Shown: positions 34,840-45,016 of the stretch, one piece after another
How positions within the stretch are numbered: position 1 is the stretch's first letter
Layout: each line of letters opens with the position of its first letter
Assembly (NCBI RefSeq): GCF_002163875.1
Contig: NZ_CP019333.1
Location: 750,864-814,863 of the forward strand
Length of the DNA stretch: 64,000 nt
Source: Gilvibacter sp. SZ-19
GTDB taxonomy: Bacteria; Bacteroidota; Bacteroidia; Flavobacteriales; Flavobacteriaceae
Direction of reading: 5' to 3'
Made by a program: the position numbers and the translations under genes
Notes under the pieces: model-generated
Seen by the model: only the letters and a program-made list of their open reading frames with translations
Told to the model about the DNA's origin: nothing
The model's database searches: none

Positions 34840-36372
34840 TTAGTCGTTGCTCAAGGTGACCGTTCCAAAGGTTCCTATATCCACATTTGGAATATTGGCT
34901 CCGTACTTGGAATTGATAGCGTCGATGATCAGATTTGCTGTGTAAGCATATCCACGAGGCGTTGGGTGTACTCCATCTAAAGAGAAAGCTCCACCAGTAA
35001 CAAACTCATTGGTCAACATTACACCGTCGCTCATCACACCACCGTTAGCAACTTGAGCCAAAGCAGATCTTGCATCTACAAAAGCGATGTCGTTAGCCGC
35101 AGCGATGTTTTGAATAGCAGCGTTGTATGCAGCTCCTGCAGCAGCTACACGAGCTTGCTCCGTAGCAGTCAGTACAAATTGGTTTGCCAATGGAACAGAT
35201 ACTCCATTGATCGCTGTAGGATCGTCACCTACTTGAGTACCCAATACGCTAGCAGCAGGAAGAACGATAAGGTCGTTGGCGTTAGCCTGACGCAATTGTC
35301 CTAATAGCGCTGCAACATCCGGAGGTAAATTCGCAGGAGGCCCTTGTAAGATCGTAGTAACGTCAGTAAGATCAGTATCTACAATGATAGGCGCGTTTCC
35401 TAGTCCTTCTGAGAACGATACGGTACGCATCGCAGCCTCTTCCGCAGTAATAACTCCGAAGCTAACCAAACCAGGCAATACAAGGTCGTTGTAAAGCGCG
35501 AAGTTAGCATTCAAAGCCTCTGCAGTAGCAGCATCAAGAGGAATAGAATTTACAGGTACTGTTGTGAAATAAGGAATAGATGTTACGTCTGGGATATTCA
35601 AAACAACACCACCAGATCCACCAGCTGCAAGTGCTTCAACTTCTTGACTGAATACAGAAGCAAATACGTTCGGGTCTGTGATATCGTTAGGTCCGTAAGT
35701 AGACGGATCTAGGTTTCCGGTCTGATCCACTCCAGAACCACCACTAGTAGCGTAAGAAAGGATATCGTTGTTTCCAATCCAAAGGCTAAAGAAAGATGGG
35801 TTCAAAGAGGTTGCATCTCCGATTACAGTAGCAGAACCGCTAGTAGCGATACGTGCGTAATACGGGTTAGCAGTTCCGGTAAGTACTCCGTTAACATCAC
35901 CGTATCCAGGTGCTACTAAGTGGAAACTCTTAGCTCCAGGAATACCCATATTGTTAAATGGACTTGCTAGACCGTTAGCCACATCAGTGGTTGGAGTACC
36001 ACTCAAACGAGCAGGACCAGGATTTCCGTTAGCATCTACTGCCAACACAAAACGGTTCTCAGCGATTTGGTTACCGCTTAATAGCAATCCACCTAAGTTG
36101 TCATCAACTAAAGGCTGCGTGAATTCCCCACCACCTGCAAGTGCAAATTGGTTGGCAAGGATGTTAGGATAAGAATTCTCTTGTCCTGTGATATACAATG
36201 CACCGTCAGCGTATCCGGCTGTTAGGGAGTTACCCACGGCAACAAAACTAGACATATTGGCCTCTCCTGTGGTGTAAAAGACTTCGTCAGTGATCGGTTC
36301 GTCAAAATCAACTTCACAACTCGCAAAGAAAGCTGCAGAAGCGACAAATAAATATTTAATATATGTTTTCAT
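34840..36372 (-). CDS. SGNH/GDSL-type lipoprotein
   Basis: 510 residues with a lipoprotein signal (C19 in FFASC). The SGNH hydrolase blocks are recognisable: VGNSLTAGYADGAL (block I serine), WIGNNDIL (block III, Gly-Asn-x-Asp) and DGVHPTPRGYAYTANLI (block V with Asp and His). A likely surface- or periplasm-exposed esterase or lipase. The middle is Gly/Ala/Val-rich. It ends the unit that begins with the upstream FadL-type porin (24-base gap), suggesting joint use of fatty-acyl substrates. Confidence 0.82.
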   Translation of the reverse strand: MKTYIKYLFVASAAFFASCEVDFDEPITDEVFYTTGEANMSSFVAVGNSLTAGYADGALYITGQENSYPNILANQFALAGGGEFTQPLVDDNLGGLLLSGNQIAENRFVLAVDANGNPGPARLSGTPTTDVANGLASPFNNMGIPGAKSFHLVAPGYGDVNGVLTGTANPYYARIATSGSATVIGDATSLNPSFFSLWIGNNDILSYATSGGSGVDQTGNLDPSTYGPNDITDPNVFASVFSQEVEALAAGGSGGVVLNIPDVTSIPYFTTVPVNSIPLDAATAEALNANFALYNDLVLPGLVSFGVITAEEAAMRTVSFSEGLGNAPIIVDTDLTDVTTILQGPPANLPPDVAALLGQLRQANANDLIVLPAASVLGTQVGDDPTAINGVSVPLANQFVLTATEQARVAAAGAAYNAAIQNIAAANDIAFVDARSALAQVANGGVMSDGVMLTNEFVTGGAFSLDGVHPTPRGYAYTANLIIDAINSKYGANIPNVDIGTFGTVTLSND

Positions 36373-36396
36373 ATGGCTTATCAGATTAAGTTGTAA

Positions 36397-37647
36397 TTAC
36401 AGTCTGTAGGAGATTCCCAAACCTGGAATGAATGAGCTCGATTTGTAAGTTCCTCCAAAAGGTACAGCTACCCCATTCTCAAAGTAGAAATCATAAGAAG
36501 CATCAACTTCTTTGAATCGCAAGTAAAGGAATGAAGCATCGATCTGGAAACGGTCGCTTAGGTTGAAAGTCAGACCAGCAGTATATCCGTTAGAATCGTT
36601 ACGTGGAGTTTCCGGAGCGAAGAACCCGTCTTGTACCGGAGACTCATCAAAGTAGTATCCTGCACGTAAAGTAAACTTAGAAGTAGCCTCATACTGTAAA
36701 CCGAAACGGTAAATAGAAGCATTCTTGTAGTTTCTTCTGTTAAAGGAATCCGGAATGTTTGGATCTGCAAAGTCAATATCCAAAGAGTTGTATACATCCC
36801 AGAAAGCACGGTTGAAATCGAAAGCGAACAACCATTTCTCACAGAACTCGTAAGAGAATCCTACTGTCAATTCCGCAGGAAGTGGAAGTGAAGCATCAAA
36901 AGTTGTATCGGCAAATGGAGTCAAAGGAGAATTTGGAATGTTCTCAAAGTCTGCCTCACCACCTTCTGCATCTAAGATGATCTCTGAACGGTAGTTGAAT
37001 CCGATTTTGATCTTGTCCGTTGGTGTAAACATAGCCCCAATGGTATAACCCCAGGCATTTACCCCAGATGCGTCTACAGTAACATTAGCTCTGTTGCCAT
37101 CAAGGTCAGTTAAAGTACGGTTCAAGTTTCGGTTAAAGTTTACAGAACCGCTCACGTAGATAGGTCCACCACCTATACTCAACTCGTCGAATAATTTAAC
37201 AGATACTGTAGGCTGTACAAAGATCGCAGCCAACTCAATATTGTTAACCAAGTGCGATCCGGCCCAGTCCGTAGGATACTCTACAGTACTTCCGTAAGGC
37301 GTGTACACCCCTAATCCAAAAGCTAGCCAGTCGGTTGCCTTATAAGAAGCATACAAATAGAATGGGGTTCCAACAGGACTATCAGTCTCTGCAGAATAAC
37401 CAAATTCTGAGTTTTGGAATTTAACGTCGGAGAACACACCGCTCACCCCGGCAGAGATGTTGAGTTTGTTTTCCAGGTAGACCATACCGGCAGGGTTAAA
37501 AAACACCAATTCGGCACTGTTCACGACTGCCACACCCGTGTGTCCCATAGCCAGAGATTTCTGCCCCTGTAGACTCACTCGGTATCCACCTGCATAAGTC
37601 ACCGCCGCAGTCAACGCAAAAACAGCGAAAATGAGTAATTTTTTCAT
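36397..37647 (-). CDS. OmpP1/FadL-type outer-membrane transporter
   Basis: A 416-residue beta-barrel protein with a signal peptide (cleavage near TYAGG). FadL features are the early SLQGQKSLAMGHTGVAVV segment, FNPAGMVYL (the NPA-type motif) and the amphipathic strand pattern to the C-terminal SRYL-like LGISYRL end. Members import long-chain fatty acids or aromatic hydrocarbons. A TACCTTTG box on the minus strand at 37696-37689 may belong to its promoter. Confidence 0.88.
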   Translation of the reverse strand: MKKLLIFAVFALTAAVTYAGGYRVSLQGQKSLAMGHTGVAVVNSAELVFFNPAGMVYLENKLNISAGVSGVFSDVKFQNSEFGYSAETDSPVGTPFYLYASYKATDWLAFGLGVYTPYGSTVEYPTDWAGSHLVNNIELAAIFVQPTVSVKLFDELSIGGGPIYVSGSVNFNRNLNRTLTDLDGNRANVTVDASGVNAWGYTIGAMFTPTDKIKIGFNYRSEIILDAEGGEADFENIPNSPLTPFADTTFDASLPLPAELTVGFSYEFCEKWLFAFDFNRAFWDVYNSLDIDFADPNIPDSFNRRNYKNASIYRFGLQYEATSKFTLRAGYYFDESPVQDGFFAPETPRNDSNGYTAGLTFNLSDRFQIDASFLYLRFKEVDASYDFYFENGVAVPFGGTYKSSSFIPGLGISYRL

Positions 37648-37752
37648 AAAAAGGGATTAAAATTTAGTTTGTAGTATTAGTTCATTTACAAAGGTAGTTC
37701 TTTTTAAGCCACTACCTATTTATTATGCATACATAATAAATGTTGTGCAATG

Positions 37753-38517
37753 TTATAAAAAATTCAAGACTTTTTGGTAAAATTCCCTAGGATTTTCGGC
37801 ATGTAGCCAATGTCCGGCAGCGCTAACTTCCGCCACTTGTGCCTCTGGAAAATGACGTTTGATCAAAATTTCATCCATCGGAAGGATATAATCAGATCGC
37901 GCACCTTTTAAAAACAAGGTTGGACCCGTGTAATGCGCGTCAGCAGCTAATGGCTTGCCTACCTCTTCTATATTTTCTGCAAGTACTGGCAAATTCATAC
38001 GCAGCCCGAGCAGTCCTTTCTCTTTCCAATACAAGTTCTTTAATAAAAATTGTCTTACCCCGGCGTCCGGCACCTCGGTAGCCAAAAGTTCGTCCGCTTG
38101 CGATCTGCTGTCCAATTGGGCATCCCATAGCAAGCCCAGACCTTTCAATATGGCCTGATGGTGCTGCGGATAGCTTTTAGGCGCAATATCGGCAACGATG
38201 AGTTTTAAAACTCGCTGCGGATGGTTCACGGCAAACTCCATAACTGTCTTCCCTCCCATAGAATGTCCAATCAAATTCGCTTTGTCCAAGCCGTGATGAT
38301 CCATATAGGCCAACAGGTCTGTAGCCATTAATTCGTATGAGAATCCACTCGCATGAAAACTGCGCCCGTGATTGCGCTGATCTACCAAATGGACCTGAAA
38401 TCCATCTGCTGCGAATTTATTGGCCAAGGTTTTCCAGTTATCTCCCATTCCTAAAAACCCGTGCAAGATCACCAAAGGTTGTCCTTCTCCAAGAATACGT
38501 GAGTGCAATAAGCTCAT
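37753..38517 (-). CDS. alpha/beta hydrolase (YbfF-like)
   Basis: 254 residues. The nucleophile elbow is GHSMGGKT; LHGFLGMGDNW gives the oxyanion region and HWLHAENP the catalytic histidine. It is similar to small esterases such as YbfF. The ATG shares one base with the stop of pdxJ upstream on the same strand, so the two are coupled. Confidence 0.85.
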   Translation of the reverse strand: MSLLHSRILGEGQPLVILHGFLGMGDNWKTLANKFAADGFQVHLVDQRNHGRSFHASGFSYELMATDLLAYMDHHGLDKANLIGHSMGGKTVMEFAVNHPQRVLKLIVADIAPKSYPQHHQAILKGLGLLWDAQLDSRSQADELLATEVPDAGVRQFLLKNLYWKEKGLLGLRMNLPVLAENIEEVGKPLAADAHYTGPTLFLKGARSDYILPMDEILIKRHFPEAQVAEVSAAGHWLHAENPREFYQKVLNFL

Positions 38518-39230
38518 TACTTCAACTTATTGATATACATATTGACCACATTCTCCAGACCCAGATAAAGCGACTCCGAGATCAAAGCGTGCCCTATGGA
38601 TACCTCGTCCAAGTTCGGAACCTGTTGGGCAAAATAGGCAATGTTATCTAACGACAGGTCATGACCGGCATTTACACCCAAACCGAGCTCATGTGCCAAT
38701 TGAGCACAAGCCGCATATGGCTTTACCGCTTCTTTATTTCCGGCGGCATAACCGCTGGCGTAGGCTTCTGTATAGAGCTCTATCCGATCTGTTCCAACAA
38801 GAGCAGCTCCTTCTATCATGGCAGGAACCGGATCTACAAAGATCGAGGTTCGCATGCCCTTGGCCTTGAATTCTGCAATGATCTCGCTTAAAAAGTCCTT
38901 GTGTTTTTGGGTGTCCCAACCGGCATTGGAGGTCAATACATCTTCTGCATCCGGAACCAAAGTGACCTGTTCCGGCACAACTTCATTGACCAGATCGACA
39001 AAACTCCCAACAGGATTACCTTCTATATTGAACTCGGTATGAACCACTGCCTTTAGATCTCGCGCATCCTGATAGCGAATATGACGCTCGTCCGGTCTTG
39101 GATGGATGGTGATTCCGTGAGCGCCGAAATCTTGGATATCGGCAGCTACTTTTAGCAGATTGGGTACGTTTCCTCCTCTGGCATTGCGCAGGGTGGCAAT
39201 TTTATTGATATTTACGCTTAATCGCGTCAT
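38517..39230 (-). CDS. pdxJ: pyridoxine 5'-phosphate synthase
   Basis: A 237-residue TIM-barrel enzyme that joins 1-deoxyxylulose-5-phosphate and aminoacetone-phosphate to make pyridoxine phosphate. Typical segments are [30 protein letters not shown] and [22 protein letters not shown] box on the minus strand at 39255-39248 may be its promoter. It is divergent from the CBS-domain gene. Confidence 0.95.
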   Translation of the reverse strand: MTRLSVNINKIATLRNARGGNVPNLLKVAADIQDFGAHGITIHPRPDERHIRYQDARDLKAVVHTEFNIEGNPVGSFVDLVNEVVPEQVTLVPDAEDVLTSNAGWDTQKHKDFLSEIIAEFKAKGMRTSIFVDPVPAMIEGAALVGTDRIELYTEAYASGYAAGNKEAVKPYAACAQLAHELGLGVNAGHDLSLDNIAYFAQQVPNLDEVSIGHALISESLYLGLENVVNMYINKLK

Positions 39231-39314
39231 GGCTTAGTATTTGATTACAAAAATACGAAGATGATAAGGGCTCATGCTCCTTAAAATTGATTAATTTGCA
39301 TAAAAATTAACGGC

Positions 39315-39971
39315 TTGAACACGGAAGAATATATCATAAACGACGTTAGACCTTTTAGTTTGGAAACTACGGTTAAGGAAGTGCAGAACACTTTTAACAA
39401 CCTGACGTATTCCCATCTGCCTGTTTTTAATGAGGGCACCTATTTGGGTTGTATCTCCGAGACAGACGCGCATTGCTTTGAAAGCGACAAAACACTCTTA
39501 GATGTGCAGTATGCCTTAGAAGGATTCTTTGTGCGTGAAAAGACCAATTGGCTGGACGTTCTCGAAGCTTTTGCCCAATACAACAGCAACATCATGCCTG
39601 TATTGGACGACGACCAACAGTATTTGGGTTATTTCGAGTTGGGTGATATTATGAACCTGTTCAGCGAAACTCCATTTTTACACGAAGCAGGAGGCATTAT
39701 CATAGTAGAAAAAGGCGTGAATGACTATTCCTTTAGCGAAATCTGTCAGATCGTAGAATCCAACGACGCCAGACTCCTAGGCGTATTTGTTTCTCATATG
39801 GAGAACGATCTCATCCAAGCTACCGTAAAAATTGCACCTACAGGAATCAATACCATAGTACAAACCTTTAGACGCTACGGATACAACATAGTCTCACAAC
39901 ATGCCGAAGACACCTATCTGGACAGTTTGAAAGAACGCTCCAAATATCTGGACAAGTACCTCAACATGTAA
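39315..39971 (+). CDS. CBS-domain protein
   Basis: 218 residues from a TTG start. Two CBS motifs cover about residues 10-130 (YSHLPVFNEGTYLG and NIMPVLDDDQQYLGYF); a C-terminal ACT-like part (LLGVFVSHMEND, then a conserved QTFRRYGYNI) follows. CBS pairs usually bind adenosine nucleotides. This gene heads the conserved flavobacterial cluster with nadK; the regulatory target is unknown. Confidence 0.75.
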   Translation: MNTEEYIINDVRPFSLETTVKEVQNTFNNLTYSHLPVFNEGTYLGCISETDAHCFESDKTLLDVQYALEGFFVREKTNWLDVLEAFAQYNSNIMPVLDDDQQYLGYFELGDIMNLFSETPFLHEAGGIIIVEKGVNDYSFSEICQIVESNDARLLGVFVSHMENDLIQATVKIAPTGINTIVQTFRRYGYNIVSQHAEDTYLDSLKERSKYLDKYLNM

Positions 39972-39993
39972 TCTAAGCCTTTAAAAGCTGCGC

Positions 39994-40887
39994 ATGAAAA
40001 TCGCGATCTACGGACAATTTTACCACAAAAATTCGGGCGGCTATATCGCCTCGGTACTCAACGCGCTAGATAAAGCCAAGGCCGACGTTTACATTGAGGC
40101 CAACTTTTTAGAGCTCATTCAGGCCAACGAAAGTATAGAGAAAGACTACCAAGGTTTTGAAACCTTTAGCAGTCTAGATGATTCTTTCGACCTCTTTTTT
40201 AGTATTGGTGGAGACGGGACCATCTTGCGTTCCATCACTTATGTGAAAGACCTCAATATTCCTATAGTTGGAATCAACACGGGCCGTTTAGGCTTTTTGG
40301 CCACCATTCAAAAGGACGATCTAAAAGAACATATAGATCATATCCTCAACGGAGAATACTCCATTTCTGAGCGTAGCTTGCTGCAAGTGAAAACCACCCC
40401 TGCTACTGCCATGGAAGGAGTTTTGAACTTTGCCTTGAACGAAGTTGCCGTAAACAGAAAGAACACTACCAGCATGATACGGGTTGCTACGGAGCTAAAC
40501 GGCGAGTATTTGACCAGTTATTGGTCAGACGGGCTTATTGTGGCTACACCTACAGGTTCCACAGGTTACTCTTTGAGCTGCGGAGGTCCTGTTATCGATC
40601 CAAAATCGAACTCCTTTGTGATCACGCCTATTGCGCCGCACAACCTTAACGCCAGACCTTTTGTGATTCCGGACGACACGACCATCGGCTTGCAGGTATA
40701 CGGACGCGAGGATTCGTACTTGCTTTCTTTAGATTCCAGGATCGTAACTTTGGCCAACGACACCGAGGTAGAGATCACTCGAGCTCCCTTTACAATTTCT
40801 CTGGTTCAACTCAACCACGACAGCTTTATAAAGACCATAAGACAGAAGCTTCTTTGGGGCGAAGACAAGCGCAATTTTAAACAATAA
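39994..40887 (+). CDS. nadK: NAD kinase
   Basis: 297 residues; phosphorylates NAD to NADP. The GGDGTILRS motif, the substrate loop GINTGRLGFLA and the glycine-rich TPTGSTGYSLSCGGP segment are all visible. It follows the CBS gene by 22 bases. Confidence 0.95.
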   Translation: MKIAIYGQFYHKNSGGYIASVLNALDKAKADVYIEANFLELIQANESIEKDYQGFETFSSLDDSFDLFFSIGGDGTILRSITYVKDLNIPIVGINTGRLGFLATIQKDDLKEHIDHILNGEYSISERSLLQVKTTPATAMEGVLNFALNEVAVNRKNTTSMIRVATELNGEYLTSYWSDGLIVATPTGSTGYSLSCGGPVIDPKSNSFVITPIAPHNLNARPFVIPDDTTIGLQVYGREDSYLLSLDSRIVTLANDTEVEITRAPFTISLVQLNHDSFIKTIRQKLLWGEDKRNFKQ

Positions 40888-40980
40888 AAGAGGCGTTTTA
40901 CTGTTTTACTTCTCGGAGGATGCAGTTAAGGCTGTGGATACCTCAAGTTTATTGTTATATTTGCACGTTTTTTCAGGGAT

Positions 40981-41676
40981 ATGAGGGCCTTATTTTTGCT
41001 GTTTTTTATGGGATTAGGAAGCTTTATGAGCTTCGGTCAAACCTACGAGATAGGAGCTGTTCTGGGCGGAACCAATTTTATTGGCGACGTAGGACGCACC
41101 AATTACATCTCGCCTAACACGCTTCACTTCGGAGGGATCCTCAAATGGAATCGCGGCCCAAGACACGCTTTTCGCTTTACTTTGATCCAATCCAACCTCA
41201 AAGGAGACGACACCAAATCCAGCGAAAGCAGACGTGCCCAACGCGGTTATACCTTTACCAATTCGATTACAGAAGCATCGCTGGGACTTGAATTTAACTT
41301 CCTGGAATTCAGCATGTATTCTGACCAACCACAACGCACACCGTATTTATATACCGGTTTGACGTATTTTCGATATAATAACCTTTTTAGGGACCCGAAT
41401 ACGGATGTGATTCGTAAATTTGACAGCGCTTGGGATTTTGCGATCCCAATGGTTGTTGGCTATAAAGCTACCGTAGGAACCAAGATGATCCTCGGAATTG
41501 AATTTGGAGCCCGATATACCCTAACAGACGCCTTGGACGGCAGCAATCCGGTAAAGGATCTCGCAGACGACCAAAGCCTTAAATTTGGCAACCTGAACAG
41601 CGACGATTGGTATGTGTTCACAGGACTTACCCTGAGCTTTACCTTTGGTCGCCAACCTTGTTATTGTAACTTTTAG
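40981..41676 (+). CDS. DUF6089 outer-membrane-type protein
   Basis: 231 residues with a signal peptide (cleaved after SFGQ), followed by YEIGAVLGGTNFIGDVG and repeated amphipathic strands ending in an aromatic-rich tail. It is a probable small beta-barrel of the family found between nadK and uppS in many Flavobacteriia. A TATATTTG box at 40956-40963 lies 17 bases before the ATG. Confidence 0.75.
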   Translation: MRALFLLFFMGLGSFMSFGQTYEIGAVLGGTNFIGDVGRTNYISPNTLHFGGILKWNRGPRHAFRFTLIQSNLKGDDTKSSESRRAQRGYTFTNSITEASLGLEFNFLEFSMYSDQPQRTPYLYTGLTYFRYNNLFRDPNTDVIRKFDSAWDFAIPMVVGYKATVGTKMILGIEFGARYTLTDALDGSNPVKDLADDQSLKFGNLNSDDWYVFTGLTLSFTFGRQPCYCNF

Positions 41677-41678
41677 CA

Positions 41679-42419
41679 ATGAACGATTTGGACCGTATCG
41701 ACAAAGATAAGCTGCCACAGCACCTCGCCGTAATTATGGACGGCAATGGTCGTTGGGCTAAAAAGCACGGTCTTTTCAGAACCAAAGGTCACGAAAGCGG
41801 TGCTAAAGCCGTGAAAGAAGTAGTTGAAGGAGCCGCAGAATTAGGCATACCTTTTTTAACACTTTACGCCTTTTCGACAGAAAACTGGAATCGTCCCAAA
41901 TTAGAGGTACAAACCCTTATGAAACTCTTGGTCTCAAGTCTTAAGAAAGAGCTGAAGACCTTACAGAAAAACAATATACGCCTCGGAGCGATCGGAGCCC
42001 TTCAGGACTTGCCAGACAAGGCCAGAACGGAGCTCAATGAAGTAATTGAAGCCACAAAAGACAACGAGCAAATGACCTTGACATTGGCCCTGAGTTACGG
42101 CTCCAGAGAGGAAATCACAAAAACTATTAAAGAAATAAGTTCCAAAGTTAAAAATAACATAATTTCGATTGAAAAGATTGATGAAGACGTTATAAATAAG
42201 CATCTTTACACGCTTAATTTACCGGACGTGGATCTGTTGATCCGCACCAGTGGAGAGCAGCGTATAAGCAACTTTTTACTCTGGCAGATCGCTTATGCGG
42301 AATTATATTTTACAGAGGTACTTTGGCCCGATTTTAGAAAGGAAAATCTATACGAGGCTATTCTGAATTATCAAAACAGAGAACGCAGATTTGGAAAGAC
42401 CAGTGAACAACTCAACTAA
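41679..42419 (+). CDS. uppS: isoprenyl transferase (undecaprenyl diphosphate synthase)
   Basis: 246 residues of the cis-prenyltransferase family, which makes the C55 carrier lipid for cell-wall synthesis. MDGNGRWAKKHG and the late RTSGEQRISNFLLWQ with the conserved acidic AYAELYF region are clear. It starts 2 bases after the DUF6089 stop. Confidence 0.95.
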   Translation: MNDLDRIDKDKLPQHLAVIMDGNGRWAKKHGLFRTKGHESGAKAVKEVVEGAAELGIPFLTLYAFSTENWNRPKLEVQTLMKLLVSSLKKELKTLQKNNIRLGAIGALQDLPDKARTELNEVIEATKDNEQMTLTLALSYGSREEITKTIKEISSKVKNNIISIEKIDEDVINKHLYTLNLPDVDLLIRTSGEQRISNFLLWQIAYAELYFTEVLWPDFRKENLYEAILNYQNRERRFGKTSEQLN

Positions 42420-44973
42420 CACTATATTTTTGAATTCCTATAAAAGAACTTTACCCCTTCTCTTGCTGTTATTGCTGCTGAGCTTTTCTGGCTTCAGTCA
42501 GAAACGCGACCTGGACGCCAATCGCAAATACGAGATCGGCAATATTGAGATCACAGGACTCAAAAGTTACAACGCACAGACCGTACTTACCTTTACCGGA
42601 CTTAAATCCGGGGAACGCATTTATGTACCGGGGCAGCGCCTGAGCGACATCATCACCAACCTTTGGGATCAGAACCTGTTCTCAGACATCAGCATTTATG
42701 TGACCCGTATGGAGGGCGATGTGGTAGATCTAGAGATTAACATCCAAGAACTACCAACCTTGAACAATGTCTCCATATCTGGTATCAGAGATCGTAAGGC
42801 GCGCGATATCATCAACGATAACGAGCTTAAAAAAGGTCAGAAGGTTACGCAAAACCTGCTTACTACCACTAAGAATTATATCCTCAACAAATACCGCGAA
42901 CAAGGCTTTCTAAATGCCCAAGTGATCATGAGCACCACTGCTGTGATCGACTCGGTTACTGGTTTGGACACCAAACAAGACTTGGCCATCGCCATCGACA
43001 AGGGCGAACGCGTAAAAGTTGATCAGATCACTATTGATGGCAACGAAGCACTTTCAGATGCAAAGCTTCAGAAGGCCATGAAGAATACCAAGAAAAAATT
43101 CCCTTTGCGATTCTGGAAACGCTCTAAGTATATCCGCGACGATTACGAAGCGGACAAGCAATCCATCATCGACAAATACAAAGAGAACGGTTATCGCGAT
43201 GCACGAATCGTGAGCGACACTCTAATTCGCAAATCCGACAATACAGTTGCCCTTGAACTTACAGTAGAAGAAGGAAATCAATACTACTTCGGAGATATCG
43301 ATTTCATCGGGAACAGTGTCTTTAGTGACGAATTGCTAAGCCGTGTCTTGGGAATCCAAAAAGGAGACACCTACAATGGAGTACTCTTAGAGGAACGCAT
43401 TGCCGATGTAGGCGACCCGGAGGCTTTAGACCTCACCAACCAATACCAGAACAACGGTTACCTCTTCTCTCGTATTAACCCTGTGGAGGTAAACGTAAGA
43501 AACGACACCATAGATTTTGAGATCCGTATCATAGAAGGAAAACCAGCTTATTTTGATCACGTGACCGTGGTTGGAAACACTCGTACCAATGACCACGTGG
43601 TATATCGCGAACTTAGAACTCGCCCAGGCGAGATCTATTCGAAAGCCAATGTAGTGCGTACGGTTCGTGAATTGGGACAGGTTGGATATTTTGATCCTGA
43701 GCAGATCTCGCCAAACTTCAAGAACGTAGATCCGAACTCCGGTACCCTAGATATGGAATATTCTGTAGTGGAGAAAGGATCGAGCCAGATCGAACTACAA
43801 GGTGGTTACGGTGGAGGTGGATTCGTTGGAACCGTTGGACTTTCGTTCAACAACTTCTCCATCAGAAACATCTTTAACGGAAAGGCGTATAAACCGCTGC
43901 CAATGGGAGACGGACAAACCCTATCCCTAAGAGCGCAAGCCAGTACGTTCTTCCAGACTTATAGCTTGTCTTTTATCGAGCCTTGGCTGGGTGGACGTAA
44001 ACCGATACAGTTCTCGGCCTCATTCTCGCATACCGTACAGTTCTTCTTTGACTTTAGAAGTAGAGATGCAGACCGTTCGCGTAAGTTCTTAATCACTGGT
44101 GGATCTTTGGGTATTGCAAAACGCCTCAAGTGGCCGGATGATTATTTCCAGATCTCGCATGCGGTAAGCTTCCAGCACTTCGACTTAAAGAATTATGTCA
44201 CCAACCTATTTACGTTTGGTGATGGATACTCGAACAACTTGGCCTATACCATTGGTTTGAGTCGTGATAATACCACCGTAAACCCGATCTATCCACTAGG
44301 AGGATCACAGTTTGCCTTGACCGCTAAACTCACGCCGCCATGGTCACTGTTTAGCAATACCGACTTTGCCAACTTGCAAAACGACCCGGAATTCCAAGAC
44401 GTAAACGGTAATCCAGATCAGGCGCGTATTGACCAAGAGCGATTCAAGTGGTTGGAATTCTACAAGATCAAATTCAACGCAACCTGGTATACCCGTGTTG
44501 TCGATAAATTAGTATTGAGAACCCATGCCGAATTTGGTTTCTTGGGTGCCTACAACAACGATCGTGGGATCCCTCCTTTTGAGCGTTTCTTTGTGGGTGG
44601 TGACGGACTTGGAGCCTTTAGCTTGGACGGTCGTGAAGTGATACAGTTGCGCGGTTATCCAAACCAATCGCTATCGACCATTGATGGAAATACGATTTTT
44701 AACAAATTTACGTTAGAACTGCGTTACCCTATCAGTTTAAAACAACTGGCAACCATATACGCATTGACGTTCATTGAAGGTGGAGCGGCTTGGGATAGTT
44801 TTAGAGATTATAATCCCTTCGTTATTAATCGTTCTGCTGGCGCAGGAATCCGTATATTTATGCCTGCGTTTGGACTCTTGGGAATCGATTTCGGATACGG
44901 TTTCGACCCTATTCCTGGTGGAATCGAGCCTAATGGATGGGAGACGCATTTTATAATTGGTCAACGTTTTTAA
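42403..44973 (+). CDS. bamA: outer-membrane assembly factor BamA
   Basis: About 856 residues, the central component of the beta-barrel assembly machine. A signal peptide ends at GFSQ. POTRA-type domains cover roughly residues 35-420 (for example IGNIEITGLKSYNAQTV and VDQITIDGNEALSDAKL), and the surface-antigen barrel follows with the late LGIDFGYGFDP and a terminal phenylalanine (GQRF). The start could be GTG at 42403 or TTG at 42391; both overlap the uppS gene. The downstream ompH genes encode periplasmic chaperones that serve this pathway. Confidence 0.93.
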   Translation: MNNSTNTIFLNSYKRTLPLLLLLLLLSFSGFSQKRDLDANRKYEIGNIEITGLKSYNAQTVLTFTGLKSGERIYVPGQRLSDIITNLWDQNLFSDISIYVTRMEGDVVDLEINIQELPTLNNVSISGIRDRKARDIINDNELKKGQKVTQNLLTTTKNYILNKYREQGFLNAQVIMSTTAVIDSVTGLDTKQDLAIAIDKGERVKVDQITIDGNEALSDAKLQKAMKNTKKKFPLRFWKRSKYIRDDYEADKQSIIDKYKENGYRDARIVSDTLIRKSDNTVALELTVEEGNQYYFGDIDFIGNSVFSDELLSRVLGIQKGDTYNGVLLEERIADVGDPEALDLTNQYQNNGYLFSRINPVEVNVRNDTIDFEIRIIEGKPAYFDHVTVVGNTRTNDHVVYRELRTRPGEIYSKANVVRTVRELGQVGYFDPEQISPNFKNVDPNSGTLDMEYSVVEKGSSQIELQGGYGGGGFVGTVGLSFNNFSIRNIFNGKAYKPLPMGDGQTLSLRAQASTFFQTYSLSFIEPWLGGRKPIQFSASFSHTVQFFFDFRSRDADRSRKFLITGGSLGIAKRLKWPDDYFQISHAVSFQHFDLKNYVTNLFTFGDGYSNNLAYTIGLSRDNTTVNPIYPLGGSQFALTAKLTPPWSLFSNTDFANLQNDPEFQDVNGNPDQARIDQERFKWLEFYKIKFNATWYTRVVDKLVLRTHAEFGFLGAYNNDRGIPPFERFFVGGDGLGAFSLDGREVIQLRGYPNQSLSTIDGNTIFNKFTLELRYPISLKQLATIYALTFIEGGAAWDSFRDYNPFVINRSAGAGIRIFMPAFGLLGIDFGYGFDPIPGGIEPNGWETHFIIGQRF

Positions 44974-45016
44974 ACGTTTTGGCACGATATTTTCAATTAC
45001 TCAACTAACGACGATT